Made by a program: the position numbers and the translations under genes | From: Hedera helix | Taxonomy: Eukaryota > Streptophyta > Magnoliopsida > Apiales > Araliaceae | Assembly (NCBI GenBank): GCA_947179155.2 | Contig: OX359267.1 | Span: 43,166,292-43,230,291, forward strand | Reading direction: 5' to 3' | DNA length: 64,000 bases | The notes under the pieces: model-generated | Seen by the model: only the letters and a program-made list of their open reading frames with translations | Databases searched by the model: none | Told to the model about the DNA's origin: nothing | Part shown: piece by piece, positions 1 through 11,238 of the stretch | Position numbering within the stretch: position 1 is the first letter of the stretch | Layout: each line of letters begins with the position of its first letter

Positions 1-90
1 TCTGAGATGAAATCTAAGTATCCTTACCTCTTCGATATGTCAGGTACGTCAATTTCGGGGACGAAATTTCATAAGGAGGGGAGGTTGTAA
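1..90 (+). CDS. 3' end of Ty3/gypsy (chromovirus) polyprotein, element B (partial)
   Basis: Frame 1 is open from the window edge and ends at the TAA at 88-90, just inside the LTR. The visible residues include KSKYPYLF, which resembles the tail that follows the chromodomain in plant chromovirus integrases, and a short basic end (GTKFHKEGRL). The frame is followed directly by a polypurine tract and an LTR, the usual layout of the 3' end of a Ty3/gypsy element. Only the last 29 codons are present, so integrity of the element cannot be judged. Reading these codons as the integrase/chromodomain tail is inference from family layout. Confidence 0.7.
   Translation, partial: SEMKSKYPYLFDMSGTSISGTKFHKEGRL
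73..85 (+). other. Polypurine tract of element B
   Basis: A purine-rich run (AAGGAGGGGAGGT) lies immediately before the TG that opens the LTR at 86. This is the expected plus-strand priming site for reverse transcription. It fixes the orientation of element B as plus and marks the LTR at 86-2840 as its 3' LTR. Confidence 0.75.
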
Positions 91-1136
91 GACCCCGAAT
101 TTTATGAAATACAAAATTTAATTTTTCTTCATATATATTTTTTTTGAAACAGTAAGTGGTTAAATTAACAAAATTGAAAGTTAAGGATGTTATGTGCAAA
201 TTTTATTTTGTCGGACAATATTCGCTTTGTCGGAGAATATTCGTTTGGTCGGGAAATATTCGTGCCGTACGACGGCACCGAAATAATAAATTATTGGTGG
301 ACCCCACAACGGAATATTTGTCGGATATAGAAAACGACAGAAGTAACCTTTTTAAATAAAAATAGTCAACGGAATTGTTAAAATACCGGTGATAAAAGAA
401 TAGTAGCATACGGTAGTTTATGGTATTTTCTGTAGCACACGGTACTCTACAGTAACACACGGTATTGCATAGTGTCTCATATTATTGGTCTGATAATTGA
501 CACCGTAACTGTTACGCATCATTTCATCGATAATTGTCACTGCATAATATTTTATATTATCAATTCAATAATTGTTGTTACACAGTATTTTGCATTATTG
601 ATTTAATAATTGTCATTACACTGTATTTTATATCATTGAATCAATAATTGTTGTTGCACTGTTTTTAAAATTATTGAACCTAATAATTGTCACAGTAACA
701 TATGCACAGTAATTCACATTATTGAATCAATAATTGTCATTACACAGTAACGTATGCTTTATTTTACATTATTGTTATCTCTATTATGATGTTATTTAAA
801 CAGTTGTATTTCATTAATTTATTGACTTGATATCTAAGAGCTAACTATACTGTATTTATAACAATTAGTCATAATAATTGAATTGATAAAGTTATTTGTT
901 TATAATATAAAGTTAGGTGATTATTAGGTGATATGAAATGAATGGTGTAGATTAAAGTGTGAATTATTGTTGAATAATTGAATTGATTTGTTTATAATAT
1001 AAAGTTAGGTGATTATTAGGTGATATGAAATGAATGGTGTAGATTAAAGATAATATAATATTTGAAATGGATGGTGTAGATTAAAAGATGATCTTTAAAT
1101 GAATGGTTTAGATTAAATGAATGATAAGATTTTTGG

Positions 1137-1146
1137 CTATAAATAG
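1137..1146 (+). promoter_or_regulatory. TATA box of LTR B
   Basis: CTATAAATAG lies in the middle of the LTR. It is followed by a pyrimidine-rich, leader-like stretch starting about 40 bp downstream. The same motif in the same context occurs in LTR C (3843-3852) and LTR D (60542-60551). It is the likely core promoter and divides U3 from R. Confidence 0.65.
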
Positions 1147-1459
1147 AAGCCTTAACTTAAGGATTTTTCATAAACTTCCTTACTTGTTCTTTCTTTCTCT
1201 CTCTAAATACTTCTTGTGAAAGTTCTCTCTAAGTGTGCTTAAGTCATCTTGAGTATTTGTGAAGATCTATAAGTATACGTGTACTGTTCAAGTTAATCAA
1301 CCTCATTTAAATCAATATCCAGTCACGTGTTGAGGTAAAGGATACCATCTTTTTCATCTTCCATTATTCAAACATACTATGGTAAGGGATTATCATTATT
1401 TGATTCTCGATAATAATATTGTTTCTTCCTTACTCATAAGACGTGCCTTTTATTTCCAT

Positions 1460-1680
1460 GTATTAAATTGTGGGAATAACCTTACGGAGTGGATTGCCGC
1501 CTGTTGGTGAATAACCTTTCGTATTCATTCATTATTAATCTCTGAGAATAACCTTACGGAGCGGATTGCCGCCTGTTTGGTGAATAACTCTTTGTACTCA
1601 AATTCTATTAAATTGTGGGAATAACCTTACGGAGCGGATTGCCGCCTGTTGGTGAATAACCCTTTGTATTAATTTCCTTC
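1460..1680 (+). repeat. Tandem repeats in R/U5 of LTR B
   Basis: Three direct repeats of about 70-78 bp share the core GGAATAACCTTACGGAGCGG followed by GATTGCCGCCTGTTGGTGAA. LTR C has three units (about 4588-4790) and LTR D has four (about 60965-61240), so this is a variable-number tandem repeat within the LTR family. It lies downstream of the TATA box and would be transcribed. Confidence 0.85.
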
Positions 1681-2840
1681 ACCTTTTGTTAAGCAAACCT
1701 GCTACGGTAAGGGATATTATTTTCTTTCATACTCCTAAATCGAAATTTATTATGGAACTATTGCTTCTATAATTCCTGAAAATATTATATGTTCCATAAT
1801 AGTTGAACTTCATTATTTCAACTGAACCTTTCTATTGAATTGTAACCGTTATTCTGAACTGTGGATCTTGAATATCATTTTTAAATTTCACTCCACATCA
1901 TGTTGACAATTTAGACATTATTTGAATCTGTACAAAGTAAACTTCCGATACTTATTGTTATCCTATTTCTTCTGTTCATCATTTATATCATTCTAATCAT
2001 CCAAAAATCAAGCTGTTGTGAATATCTGTGGCCGGGGGCACAGATGTGATATATTTGTTGAACAGATGATAGGTTAAAGGCGATATAATAGGTTAAAGGC
2101 GATACATCTGTTCGGTGTCTTTTATGGCACGTGGTGAATGTTCTCTTTGGCCCGTAGTGCAAAGATGAACTGTTGGTTGGTATGATTATGACCAAAGGCT
2201 GAATCTGGTATAATCATGACCGTTGGTGCTATATTGAATATCTTTGGCCCGTAGTGCAAAGATGAACTGTTGATGTGCATGATTATGATCAGGAACTGTG
2301 AATTTATATTATCATGACTAATGGTATTTCAGATGATAAAAGTTGATGATGTTTTTACGAAAAAGAGAAGCGAGTGGACATTATAGTCTGCATTATTCTT
2401 CTAATAGATTGCTCATTCCGCTGCTATTATTGATCTGAACATTGTTTAAGAATTTAACTACAGTTTTTGATATAAACCTTGTAGTCTATTGTATTCTATC
2501 AAGAACTCAACTGTTGAAGGCTAATGATAATTTATTCGTCATTATCTTAGTCATGATATTTCTTACTGGGCTATTTGAGCTCACCCTTTCTTTTGTTCCA
2601 TTGTTTTTCAACAGGAGATGAAAACATAACAGGGTCTACCCGGGGAATGGAGTGAGGGTCCGAGGAATAGTTATCATAGTCTTCACGTTTTGTAAAATAG
2701 TGTGGCAATAATAGTGAAGACTTAGTTGTGTATTATTATACACTGTATTGTTGTACGTTGTGCTTTGTTGTAATAATTTTGTTGTAGTCTTTTGACGACT
2801 CAAGTTTGGGCTGTGTGGGCCCAGATTTGGGGGCGTTACA

Positions 2841-3791
2841 TTAACTAACTTGCTTTGAAAGACCTAACATTGATAAAGTCGGTCTAATAATTAGTACGGC
2901 GTATTTGCATAACTATACGCTTAATAATGAACTTATTTACCACACCTAAGTACTAACACATAATTTACATTAGTCAAAACAATATTATTAACCTTATAGA
3001 CCCTTAATCATTTTAGGTTAATAATTTAATAAGTTAGAAAATATTTTTCTTAAGTGTTGGACACTTATTAAACCCTTAAACAACTTATTATAATTGTTTA
3101 ATTAAATCATAATTAAATTCAATTTATTTTATTAACTCAATCTCTATTTAATTACTATTTAATCTTGATTAAATAGAAATTAATTTATTAACTCTAGTTA
3201 TTATTTAAAATAAATAATAACTAATTGTACTTACTTATTATTTAATAATAATTAAATAATAAATAATTATTGACTTAAGTTTAACCTTTTTTTTAATTTA
3301 ATATTAATCAACCAATAATTAACTAAGTAATTAACCTTACTTATTATTTAATTTAAAGAAATTAAATAATAGTTTACTAATTTTAATCCTCTTTAATTAT
3401 TATTTAATGTCAATTAAATAATAATTAATTATTTAAATAAATTTTAATTATTATTTAAGGTTAAATAATAATCAATTCATTCTTATTTATTATTTAAATT
3501 AAATAATAAAATATTAATCTAATAACTTAATTTCCATTAATCGTTATTTAATGCTAATTAAATAATAATTAATTACTTAATTATCCTTATTTATTATTTA
3601 ATAATATTTAAATAATAAATAATTAATTTATAAATGTTATCTCTCTTTACTTATTATTTAATAGGAATTAAATAATAATTAATAATTTATTACCTTTATT
3701 TATTATTAACATTTAAAATAATAAATAAATAATAAATTTATTTAACTTAACCATGGTTTAGCTAACTAGATTAATATTTAAAATATTTAAA
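2841..3791 (-). repeat. Fragment of left (3') LTR of element A
   Basis: Near-identical to the right LTR of element A from 12866 to 13817, in the same orientation. It begins exactly where LTR B ends and stops in TATTTAAA, where it joins the middle of LTR C. The best reading is the remnant of A's left-hand LTR after insertion of B on its left and a deletion on its right. It holds nothing coding. It includes the AT-rich hairpin array described separately. Confidence 0.8.
3160..3740. repeat. AT-rich hairpin array (copy in A left LTR)
   Basis: About nine to twelve short inverted repeats follow each other, nearly all with the same stem (TTATTATTTAA against TTAAATAATAA) and different loops. Homologous arrays are at about 13185-13770 (A right LTR) and 16960-17530 (LTR F). 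Confidence 0.8.
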
Positions 3792-5983
3792 AGATGATCT
3801 TTAAATGAATGGTTTAGATTAAATGAATGATAAGATTTTTGGCTATAAATAGAAGCCTTAACTTAAGAATTTTTCATAAACTTCCTTACTTGTTCTTTCT
3901 TTCACTCTCTAAATACTTCTTTGTGTAAGTTCTCTCTAAGTGTTCTTAAGTCATTCCTAGTTTTGAAATCTTTTGCATTCTTCTTTGAATTCCCGAGTGG
4001 AATTTTCTTATGTACAGTAACTCTTTCGAAAAATCATAGTAAATTCATTATTTGTCAGAATTTAATGAATTAAAAGCCTGTCTCTTCAGTTTTTCGTCCT
4101 CTACAACTTTGAAGAAGGAAGAAAAGTCATCTGAAATCATCTTTATGTCTTAAAATACTAAAAACCGTAACCTATTCTGATTTTCGTCACTATTTTCAGT
4201 CTTAGTTTTGAAAATTCATAACTCATTCATATTAACTCCGAATTGAGTGATTCTTGAGTCTATGCCGCCTATCTTTTCGAGAGTAACATTATTTTAAAAA
4301 CATAAAGAGATTTTAAAAACTCTAGAAGACTCAAAAGTCAGATTCTTTACTGCTACATAGACAAACAAGGAAGGATTTGTTCGGCTAATAAACTTGTTTC
4401 ACAATATCAAGGTAAGGAATGTCATCTTCTTTCATCTTCTATTATTAAAACTTACTACGGTAAGGGATACCATCTTTTTCATCTTCCATTATTCAAACGT
4501 ACTATGGTAAGGGATTATCATTATTTGATTCTCGAAAATAATATTGTTTCTTTCTTACTCATAAGATGTGCCATTTATTTCCATGTATTAAATTGTGGGA
4601 ATAACCTTACGGAGCGGATTGCCGCCTGTTGGTGAATAACCTTTCGTATTCATTCATTATTAATCTCTGAGAATAACCTTACGAAGCGGATTGCCGCCTG
4701 TTTGGTGAATAACTCTTTGTACTCAAATTCTATTAAATTGTGGGAATAACCTTACGGAGCGGATTGCCGCCTGTTGGTGAATAACCCTTTGTATTAATTT
4801 TCTTCACCTTTTGTTAATCAAACCTGCTACGGTAAGGGATATTATTTTCTTTCATACTCCTAAATCGAAATTTATTATGGAACTATTGCTTCTATAATTC
4901 CTGAAAATATTATATGTTCCATAATAGTTGAACTTCATTATTTCAACTGAACCTTCCTATTTACGTGAACCTTTCTATTGAATTGTAACCGTTATTCTGA
5001 ACTGTGGATCTTGAATATCATTTTTAAATTTCACTCCACATCATGTTGACAATTTGGACATTATTTGAATCTGTACAAAGTAAACTTCCGATACTTATTG
5101 TTATCCTATTTCTTCTGTTCATCATTTATTTCATTCTAATCATCCAAAAATCAAGCTGTTGTGAATATCTGTGGCCGGGGGCACAGATGTGATATATTTG
5201 TTGAACAGATGATAGGTTAAAGGCGATATAATAGGTTAAAGGCGATACATCTGTTCGGTGTCTTTTATGGCACGTGGTGAAAGTTCTCTTTGGCCCGTAG
5301 TGCATAGATGAACTGTTGTTTGGTATGATTATCACCAAAGGCTGAATCTGGTATAATCATGACCGCTGGTGCTAAATTAAATATCTTTGGCCCGTAGTGC
5401 AAAGATGAACTGTTGATTTGCATGATTATGATCAGGAACTGTGAATTTTTATTATCATGACTAATGGTATTTCAGATGATAAAAGTTGATGATGTTTTTA
5501 CGAAAAAGAGAAGCGAGTGGACATTATAATCTGCATTATTCTTCTAATAGATTGCTCATTCCGCTGCTATTATTGATCTGAACATTGTTTAAGAATTTAA
5601 CTGCAGTTTTTGATATAAACCTTGTATTCTATTGTATTCTATCAAGAACTCAACTGTTGAAGGCTAATGATAATTTATTCGTCATTATCTTAGTCATGAT
5701 ATTTCTTACTGGGCTATTTGAGCTCACCCTTTCTTTTGTTCCATTGTTTTTGAACAGGAAATGAAAACATAACAGGGTCTAGCCGGGGAATGGAGTGAGG
5801 GTCCGAGGAATAGTTATCATAGTCTTCACGTTTTGTAAAATAGTGTGGCAATAATAGTGAAGACTTAGTTGTGTATTATTATACACTGTATTGTAGTACG
5901 TTGTGCTTTGTTGTAATAATTTTGTTGTAGTCTTTTGACGACTCAAGTTTGGGCTGTGTGGGCCCAGATTTGGGGGCGTCACA
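3792..5983 (+). repeat. 5'-truncated plus-strand LTR C
   Basis: Homologous to LTR B from about position 1090 to the end (closing GGGGGCGTCACA). It lacks the first 1.0 kb, which is most of U3. It keeps the TATA box (3843-3852), the R/U5 repeats (4588-4790) and the 3' terminus. Between about 3956 and 4405 it carries a segment absent from B and D, which marks it as a different subfamily. It abuts the 3' coding end of element A at 5984. The five bases after it are TTGAC; the matching left copy cannot be checked because the left end is deleted. Confidence 0.8.
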
Positions 5984-6576
5984 TTGACATAATGAATTAT
6001 CTTATTTCTCACTTTCTGTTCCTTCCTATCGAGTATCTGAACAGGAACTTCTTCATATGATAAGTCCTTCCCGACTTGAATTGGTTCATAGGATATAACG
6101 TGCTTGTAGTCTGGTTTGTATGGCCGCAATACTGACACGTGAAACACATTGTGAATATGTTCCAATTCAGGAAGTAAAGCTACCTCGTATGCTACTTCAC
6201 CCACTCTCCTCAATATTTCGAACGGTCCTATGAACCTTGGACTCAGTTTCCCCTTCTTTCCAAATCTGATCTTCCCTTTACAGGGAGATACCTTAATGAA
6301 CACAAAACTCCCCACTTCGAAGTCTCGTTTCTGTCGATGTAAATCGGCGTATTTCTTTTGACGGTCTTGAGCTGCTACTAGCCGAGCTCTTATTACCTTG
6401 ATAATTTCTACCGTCTGTTGAACCAATTTTGGCCCCAACAGTCGGCGTTCTCCTACCTCATCCCAACATAGAGGTGTTCTGCATTTTCTGCCATATAAAG
6501 CTTCGTAAGGCGGCATACCTATGCTCGCATGATAACTTTTGTTGTATACAAACTCAACTAGTGGTAGATGGATTTC
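5984..6576 (-). pseudogene. Element A polyprotein, C-terminal part of integrase and linker (truncated)
   Basis: This continues in the same frame as the upstream RT-integrase part after a TAG at 6577-6579. It starts EIHLPLVEF, then MPPYEALYGRKC at 6516, the usual C-terminal part of plant gypsy integrases. It runs through GPFEILRRVG and HNVFHVSVLRPY, the conserved block before the chromodomain, and reaches ILDRKEQKVRNK. It then passes straight into LTR C in antisense, so residues past 5984 are LTR sequence. The chromodomain itself is absent. No other stop or frameshift is visible. Confidence 0.85.
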
Positions 6577-8850
6577 CTAACTGCCCTTGAAATCCATCAC
6601 GCAGGCCCTGAGCATATCCTCCAATGTCTGAATTGTTCTCTCACTTTGCCCATCAGTCTGCGGATGATACGATGTACTCATTCTCAAATGTGTCCCCAAT
6701 CTCTCCTGAAGACTTCTCCAAAATTTTGACGTGAAGCGCGGATCTCTGTCTGACACAATCGATACCGGCACCCTATGTCTTGAAACTATCTCTTTGATGT
6801 ACAATTTGGCCAACTGATCCAAACTGAACCTAATCTTGATCGGCAAAAAGTGCGCTGACTTTGTTAGCCGATCCACAATCACCCAAATTGCGTCATATCC
6901 CTTCTGTGTTGCTGGAAGTCCTACCACAAAATCCATTGTGATATGCTCCCATTTCCACTCAGGAATTTCTAACGGCTGTAACAATCCACTTGGTCTCTGA
7001 TGTTTGGCCTTTACCCTTTGACAAGTTAGGCATCGGCTGACACATTCTGCAACCTCCCTTTTTAAATTCGGCCACCAAAAATGCTGACGTAGATCTTGAT
7101 ACATCTTCGTACTCCCCGAATGTATCGAGTATCTCGTATTGTGGGCCTCTTGCAAAATTTCCTCTCGTAATTCAGGCACTAGCGGTACCCAAACACGATT
7201 TTCAAATCTCAGCAATCCCATGCTATCAATTTTAAACTTGACCTCTTCTCCATCGGTCATCCTCTTCCGGATTCTGTCACATTCCTCATCTTTGTCTTGA
7301 GCCTCTTTCATCCTATCTAACAAGGTTGGGCTCACCTCGACTTCTATTGACTCGTTTGGACTTCTCACTTCCAACTCCATTCGAGCCATCTCTTGAACCA
7401 ATTGTTCTTGATCTGTCAATATGAACAATTTCTCCCTGCTCTTTCTACTCAGAGCATCCGCTACTACGTTGGCCTTGCCGGGATGATATAGAATTTCACA
7501 ATCATAATCTTTGATCAATTCCAACCATCTCCGTTGCCTCATATTCAACTCCTTCTGTGTGAAGATATACTTTAGACTCTTATGGTCTGTGAATATCTCA
7601 CATTTCTCTCCATACAAATAATGCCTCCAAATTTTAAGGGCAAACACTACCGCTGCCAATTCCAAGTCGTGGGTAGGATATCCCTTCTCATAATCTTTTA
7701 ATTGTCTGGACGCATACGCAACAACTTTGCCGTTTTGCATAAGCACACATCCAAGCCCCTTGTGCGATGCATCACTGTAGACCGTAAAACCTCCTGTATC
7801 GTCTGGTAAGGTCAATACAGGTGCTTCACTAAGTCTTTTCTTTAACTCCTGAAAACTTTCCTCACACTTCTCCGTCCACACGTATTTTACCGTCTTTCTT
7901 GTTAAGTTGGTCAACGGTGTTGCTATCTTTGAAAAGTCTTGAATGAATCTCCGATAGTAACCCGCTAGCCCTAAGAAACTTCTTACTTCTGTCGGCGTCC
8001 TTGGTTGTTCCCAATTCATTACCGATTCAACCTTCGCCGGATCAACCGAAATTCCCTCCTTGTCAATAACATGACCTAAAAATTGAACTCTTTCCAACCA
8101 GAATTCACACTTTGAAAACTTAGCGTACAACCGCTCCTTCCGTAAAATCTTCAACACCAATCTTAGGTGTTCAGCATGCTCTTCCTCCGTTTTGGAATAC
8201 ACCAAAATATCGTCAATGAACACGACTACAAATTTATCCAAGTATTGCTTGAATATTCTGTTCATCATGTCCATAAATGCGGCTGGCGCATTCGTTAGTC
8301 CAAACGACATCACCAGAAACTCATAATGCCCATATCGAGTTCTGAATGCCGTCTTGGGTACATCCTCCTTCCTGACTTTCAACTGATGATAACCAGTCCT
8401 TAAGTCAATCTTTGAAAAGTACTTCGCCCCTTTCAATTGATCGAAAAGATCGTCAATTCGTGGTAACGGGTACTTGTTCTTAATTGTCACCTTATTCAGC
8501 TCTCTATAATCCATACACAGTCTCATCGATCCATCCTTCTTCTTTACAAACAGCACCGGTGCTCCCCATGGAGAAACACTAGGCTGAATGTACTTATTAT
8601 CTAACAACTCCTGCAATTGCACCATCAATTCCTTCAGTTCTACCGGAGCCATCCTATATGGTGCTTTCGATATCGGTGCTGTCCCCGGTACTAAATCAAT
8701 CACAAATTCTATCTCCCTGTCCAGCGGTAAACCCGGCAGTACATCTGAAAAAACATCCATAAACTCCCTAACTACTGGTATTTGCTCCATCTCGGGACTC
8801 ACCACTTGTGTATCAACCACATGAGCCAAATACCCTACACAACCTTTCTT
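6577..8850 (-). pseudogene. Element A pol: reverse transcriptase, RNase H, integrase
   Basis: An open frame of 758 codons between two nonsense codons. The order is the RT finger region (SPWGAPVLFVKKKDGS, about residues 105-120), the RT catalytic FIDDILVYSK, RNase H (VYSDASHKGLG, then TDHKSLKYIF), the integrase HHCC finger (H..H..CLTCQ) and the D,D,E core (MDFVVGLP, VSDRDPRF, HPQTDGQSERTI). All catalytic residues I can check are present. It is in frame with gag upstream across the TGA at 8851-8853, and with the downstream tail across the TAG at 6577-6579 (GS-stop-EIHLP, where relatives usually have Trp). Both stops fit cytosine deamination, so the element looks recently inactivated rather than old. 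Confidence 0.9.
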
Positions 8851-10425
8851 TCATAATTTCTTGGCTTGCATCATCGTCAGACAAGAAGACTGTCTTGACG
8901 ATTTGCTGCCATAAAATACGACCTTAGACTTATTTGGTGTCTTAAGGTGTATGCACTTCTTCTGACAATCAATTATCGCCCCGTGGTTAAACAACCAATC
9001 CATCCCAAGTATTACATCAAATTCCCCCAGACGTATTGGAATTAGATTCACATTTAATTTCTGACCCCTGATTTCAGCACAACAATTTCTATGTATGTAC
9101 TCTACCGGAATCACCTCTTTATTAGCAACTTCTATGTTCATTGAGTTTTCTAGTTTGTCCCTAGGCAACTCTAATCGTCTAGCGAAATCATCAGACACAA
9201 ATGAACAGGTAGCACCCGAATCAAACAATATATATGCATTTATATTATTGATCGGAATAATACCTGACACCACGTCTTTTGACCCCACGACATCCTGTAC
9301 CGTCATATTGAAAGTCCGGGCTGTCGGCTTGTTCTGTGATACCGGTCCCCCGATAGCCAATTTGTTGTTATTGCCCTTGTAGCCGCTACCCCCGTCATTC
9401 TTCTTTTTAGGGCAATCCTTTATCAGGTGGTCAGATGCTCCGCAAGAAAAGCATCTCACTTTCTTTGGGAGGGGACAATTTGGAGAAATATATCCCACCT
9501 GACCACAATTGTAGCATGTATTCTTCCCTTTCCTGCACTCCCTGAAGTGGTTCTTCCCACATATATTGCATGCTGGCTTTTTCTGAACACTTCCTTGTTG
9601 ATTCCCCGAGCTCTTGTCGTTACTGTTGTTGTCCCATTTACGCTTATTGCTGTTATTGTTATTATTGCCTCCACTGTTGCTGTTCTTGCTTTCCCCTTCA
9701 TTTTTCTTCTTGTTTCTCTCCTGGTTGTACTTGGTTAATGCGTCGCTTCCTCCTTCAGCAATGATTGACTTCTCCAACAAAGTTGCGAACGAGTCAATCT
9801 GCAGTACCGCTACCTTGTTGAATATCCAAGGTCTTAATCCATTCTCGAACCTCCTGGCCTTGCGTTCTTCCGTGTCTACCTGATGTGGAGCGAACCTGGC
9901 CAGCTCATTAAATTTTTCCGCGTACTCCGGTACCGACATGTTCTCCTGTTTCAGTTCTAGAAACCTTACCTCCATCCTACTTTTCATACTTTTCGGGAAA
10001 TAATTCTCGTCGAATATTTCCTTAAATTTTGTCCAGGGCACCACACCATCCCCAGCCCTATTCTGATTGGCTTCCCACCAGAAATTGGCTTCGCCCTTCA
10101 TCATGTAGGTAGCAAAGACTGTCTTTTGCTCCTCAGCTACTCTTGCGATAACGAACGCCTTCTTTATCTCCTTTATCCAAGACTGGGCCTCTATCGGGTC
10201 CGACGTTCCCCTAAACTCTGGCTGTCCCACCGCCTTAAAATCTTTAAAATTCGCCAACTGATTTGGTGGTGGTGGCGGATTTGCTACTACATGGTGGCGG
10301 TTTTGCATTGCCTCAGCTAGCCTGTCGACGAAGTTTTGCATAGGGTCTACGTTGTGTCCCCCCGCGTCGTTGTTAACTGACTCTTCTACCCCCTGGTTCC
10401 TTGGTGGTTGTCTACGTGGCGGCAT
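8851..10425 (-). CDS. Element A gag-protease (524 codons)
   Basis: It starts MPPRRQPPRN at 10425. A gag capsid-like domain spans about residues 80-215 (EAQSWIKEIKKAF, FKEIFDENYFP, ARFAPHQVDTEERKARRFENG). A low-complexity Asn/Lys/Ser linker follows, then cysteine-rich knuckles: a partial CNICGKNHFREC, then full CCHC motifs CYNCGQVGYISPNC and CFSCGASDHLIKDC. The aspartic protease motif LFDSGATCSFVS and the flap/second motif DVILGMDWL follow. The frame stops at TGA 8853-8851, directly after QAKKL, where relatives usually have Arg and then read on into RT. A CGA-to-TGA change is therefore likely, and the 524 codons are the N-terminal part of a single gag-pol polyprotein rather than a separate gag gene. 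Confidence 0.9.
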   Translation of the reverse strand: MPPRRQPPRNQGVEESVNNDAGGHNVDPMQNFVDRLAEAMQNRHHVVANPPPPPNQLANFKDFKAVGQPEFRGTSDPIEAQSWIKEIKKAFVIARVAEEQKTVFATYMMKGEANFWWEANQNRAGDGVVPWTKFKEIFDENYFPKSMKSRMEVRFLELKQENMSVPEYAEKFNELARFAPHQVDTEERKARRFENGLRPWIFNKVAVLQIDSFATLLEKSIIAEGGSDALTKYNQERNKKKNEGESKNSNSGGNNNNNSNKRKWDNNSNDKSSGNQQGSVQKKPACNICGKNHFRECRKGKNTCYNCGQVGYISPNCPLPKKVRCFSCGASDHLIKDCPKKKNDGGSGYKGNNNKLAIGGPVSQNKPTARTFNMTVQDVVGSKDVVSGIIPINNINAYILFDSGATCSFVSDDFARRLELPRDKLENSMNIEVANKEVIPVEYIHRNCCAEIRGQKLNVNLIPIRLGEFDVILGMDWLFNHGAIIDCQKKCIHLKTPNKSKVVFYGSKSSRQSSCLTMMQAKKL

Positions 10426-10777
10426 TTTCTGTTATAAACAAAAATTTACATTATTATACTTATTTCATATTTTTCATCTCATTACTTTGTATTTTAGGCA
10501 ATATTTAGCTAAAATACAAATAATTATTTCAACACACATATAAACATAAATTTGACTGCATTTATATTCATATGCTAAAACAGTAGTGCATAGCACTTTA
10601 CATCGACAGCATACTGCTATAAATGCTTCTATCCCTGAGAAGCTACAAAAGATGGGATCTGACATATCCTACAACTTCCTAGAGTTGGGATTTAGTGACA
10701 TATTAACCCTCTAATAAAACAAAAGTTGGGTTCTACTGTATCTATTTACATACGAAATTAGAAAACAACTACTACTA

Positions 10778-11238
10778 CTACTGAATGCGCATCCCCCTAC
10801 GGATCGTGTCGTCATACTCCTCATCCCCGATGGCCATCACCACATTCCTGCTGATGGTGTGCATAGACTGGCCCTCCTCAGCTGGGTAGTAGTGCACCCT
10901 GCTCTGAAGTCTACCATATGAAGATCGGTAGACATAGCTAAGTCTATCCGTCCTCACCCGCTTCTCGCGGACCTCCTCCTCTAGCTCCGTTATCTGACCA
11001 TGAGCAGCATCCCGCTGTCTCTCCATCTCTATTCGGTCCTCTATCGCCTCCTGCCAGTGTGCAGGGATGACGGCCTTCTCTGCCTGTACTTGCTGAACCT
11101 TCAGCTCAGCCTCGGCCAACCTAGTCTCAGCCACTGCCAATTTGGCCTGCAGCTCTACATCCTGATCTACCAGCTGATGTGTTAGCACTGCAAAGTGCTC
11201 CACCGAATCCTCGTACTCCTGTACCTGATCCTCCAGTC
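10778..11238 (-). pseudogene. Element A leader ORF, C-terminal coiled-coil part (frameshifted)
   Basis: This continues the leader ORF after a 1-nt frame change near 11220-11235. Readable residues from about 11232 onward are GLEDQVQEYEDSVEHF, then a long heptad-like stretch (VELQAKLAVAETRLAEAELK) and a second one (AAHGQITELEEEVREKRVRT), ending IRRGMRIQ at 10778. It is rich in Glu, Gln, Leu and Ala, as expected for a coiled coil. A later part (RLSYVYRSSYGRLQSRVHYY) is not heptad-like. I recognise no family. It lies 350 bp upstream of gag on the same strand. Confidence 0.55.

Larger units (their letters stand above)
86..2840 (+). repeat. 3' LTR of plus-strand gypsy element B
   Basis: A 2755-bp LTR that opens TGTAAGACCCC and closes GGGGGCGTTACA. 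It is closely matched by D (59399-62431), which is followed by a primer binding site, so the boundaries are well supported. The U3 has three copies of a GTCGG..AATATTCG motif (209-271), an array of degenerate units around ATAATTGTCATTACAC (485-775) and a 92-bp direct repeat in two copies (about 896-1080). A TATA box is at 1137. R/U5 carries 70-78-bp direct repeats (1460-1670). The 5 bp after the LTR, TTAAC, match the interrupted A-type LTR at 12866-12870, so B sits in A's left LTR. Confidence 0.9.

Noticed and set aside
156..359. Small plus and minus ORFs in U3 of LTR B and LTR D
   Set aside because: They cover the GTCGG..AATATTCG repeats and non-coding U3. Similarity between copies is explained by LTR duplication.
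1983..2195. Conserved 70-codon minus-strand ORF found in LTR B, C (5126-5338) and D (61573-61785)
   Set aside because: Its conservation follows from LTR homology. It spans LTR repeats, runs antisense to the LTR transcript and shows no coding features.
3160..3740. CRISPR-like repeat-spacer pattern in the AT hairpin array
   Set aside because: Repeat and spacer lengths are irregular, the repeats are simple AT stems, the context is a plant LTR and no cas genes exist.
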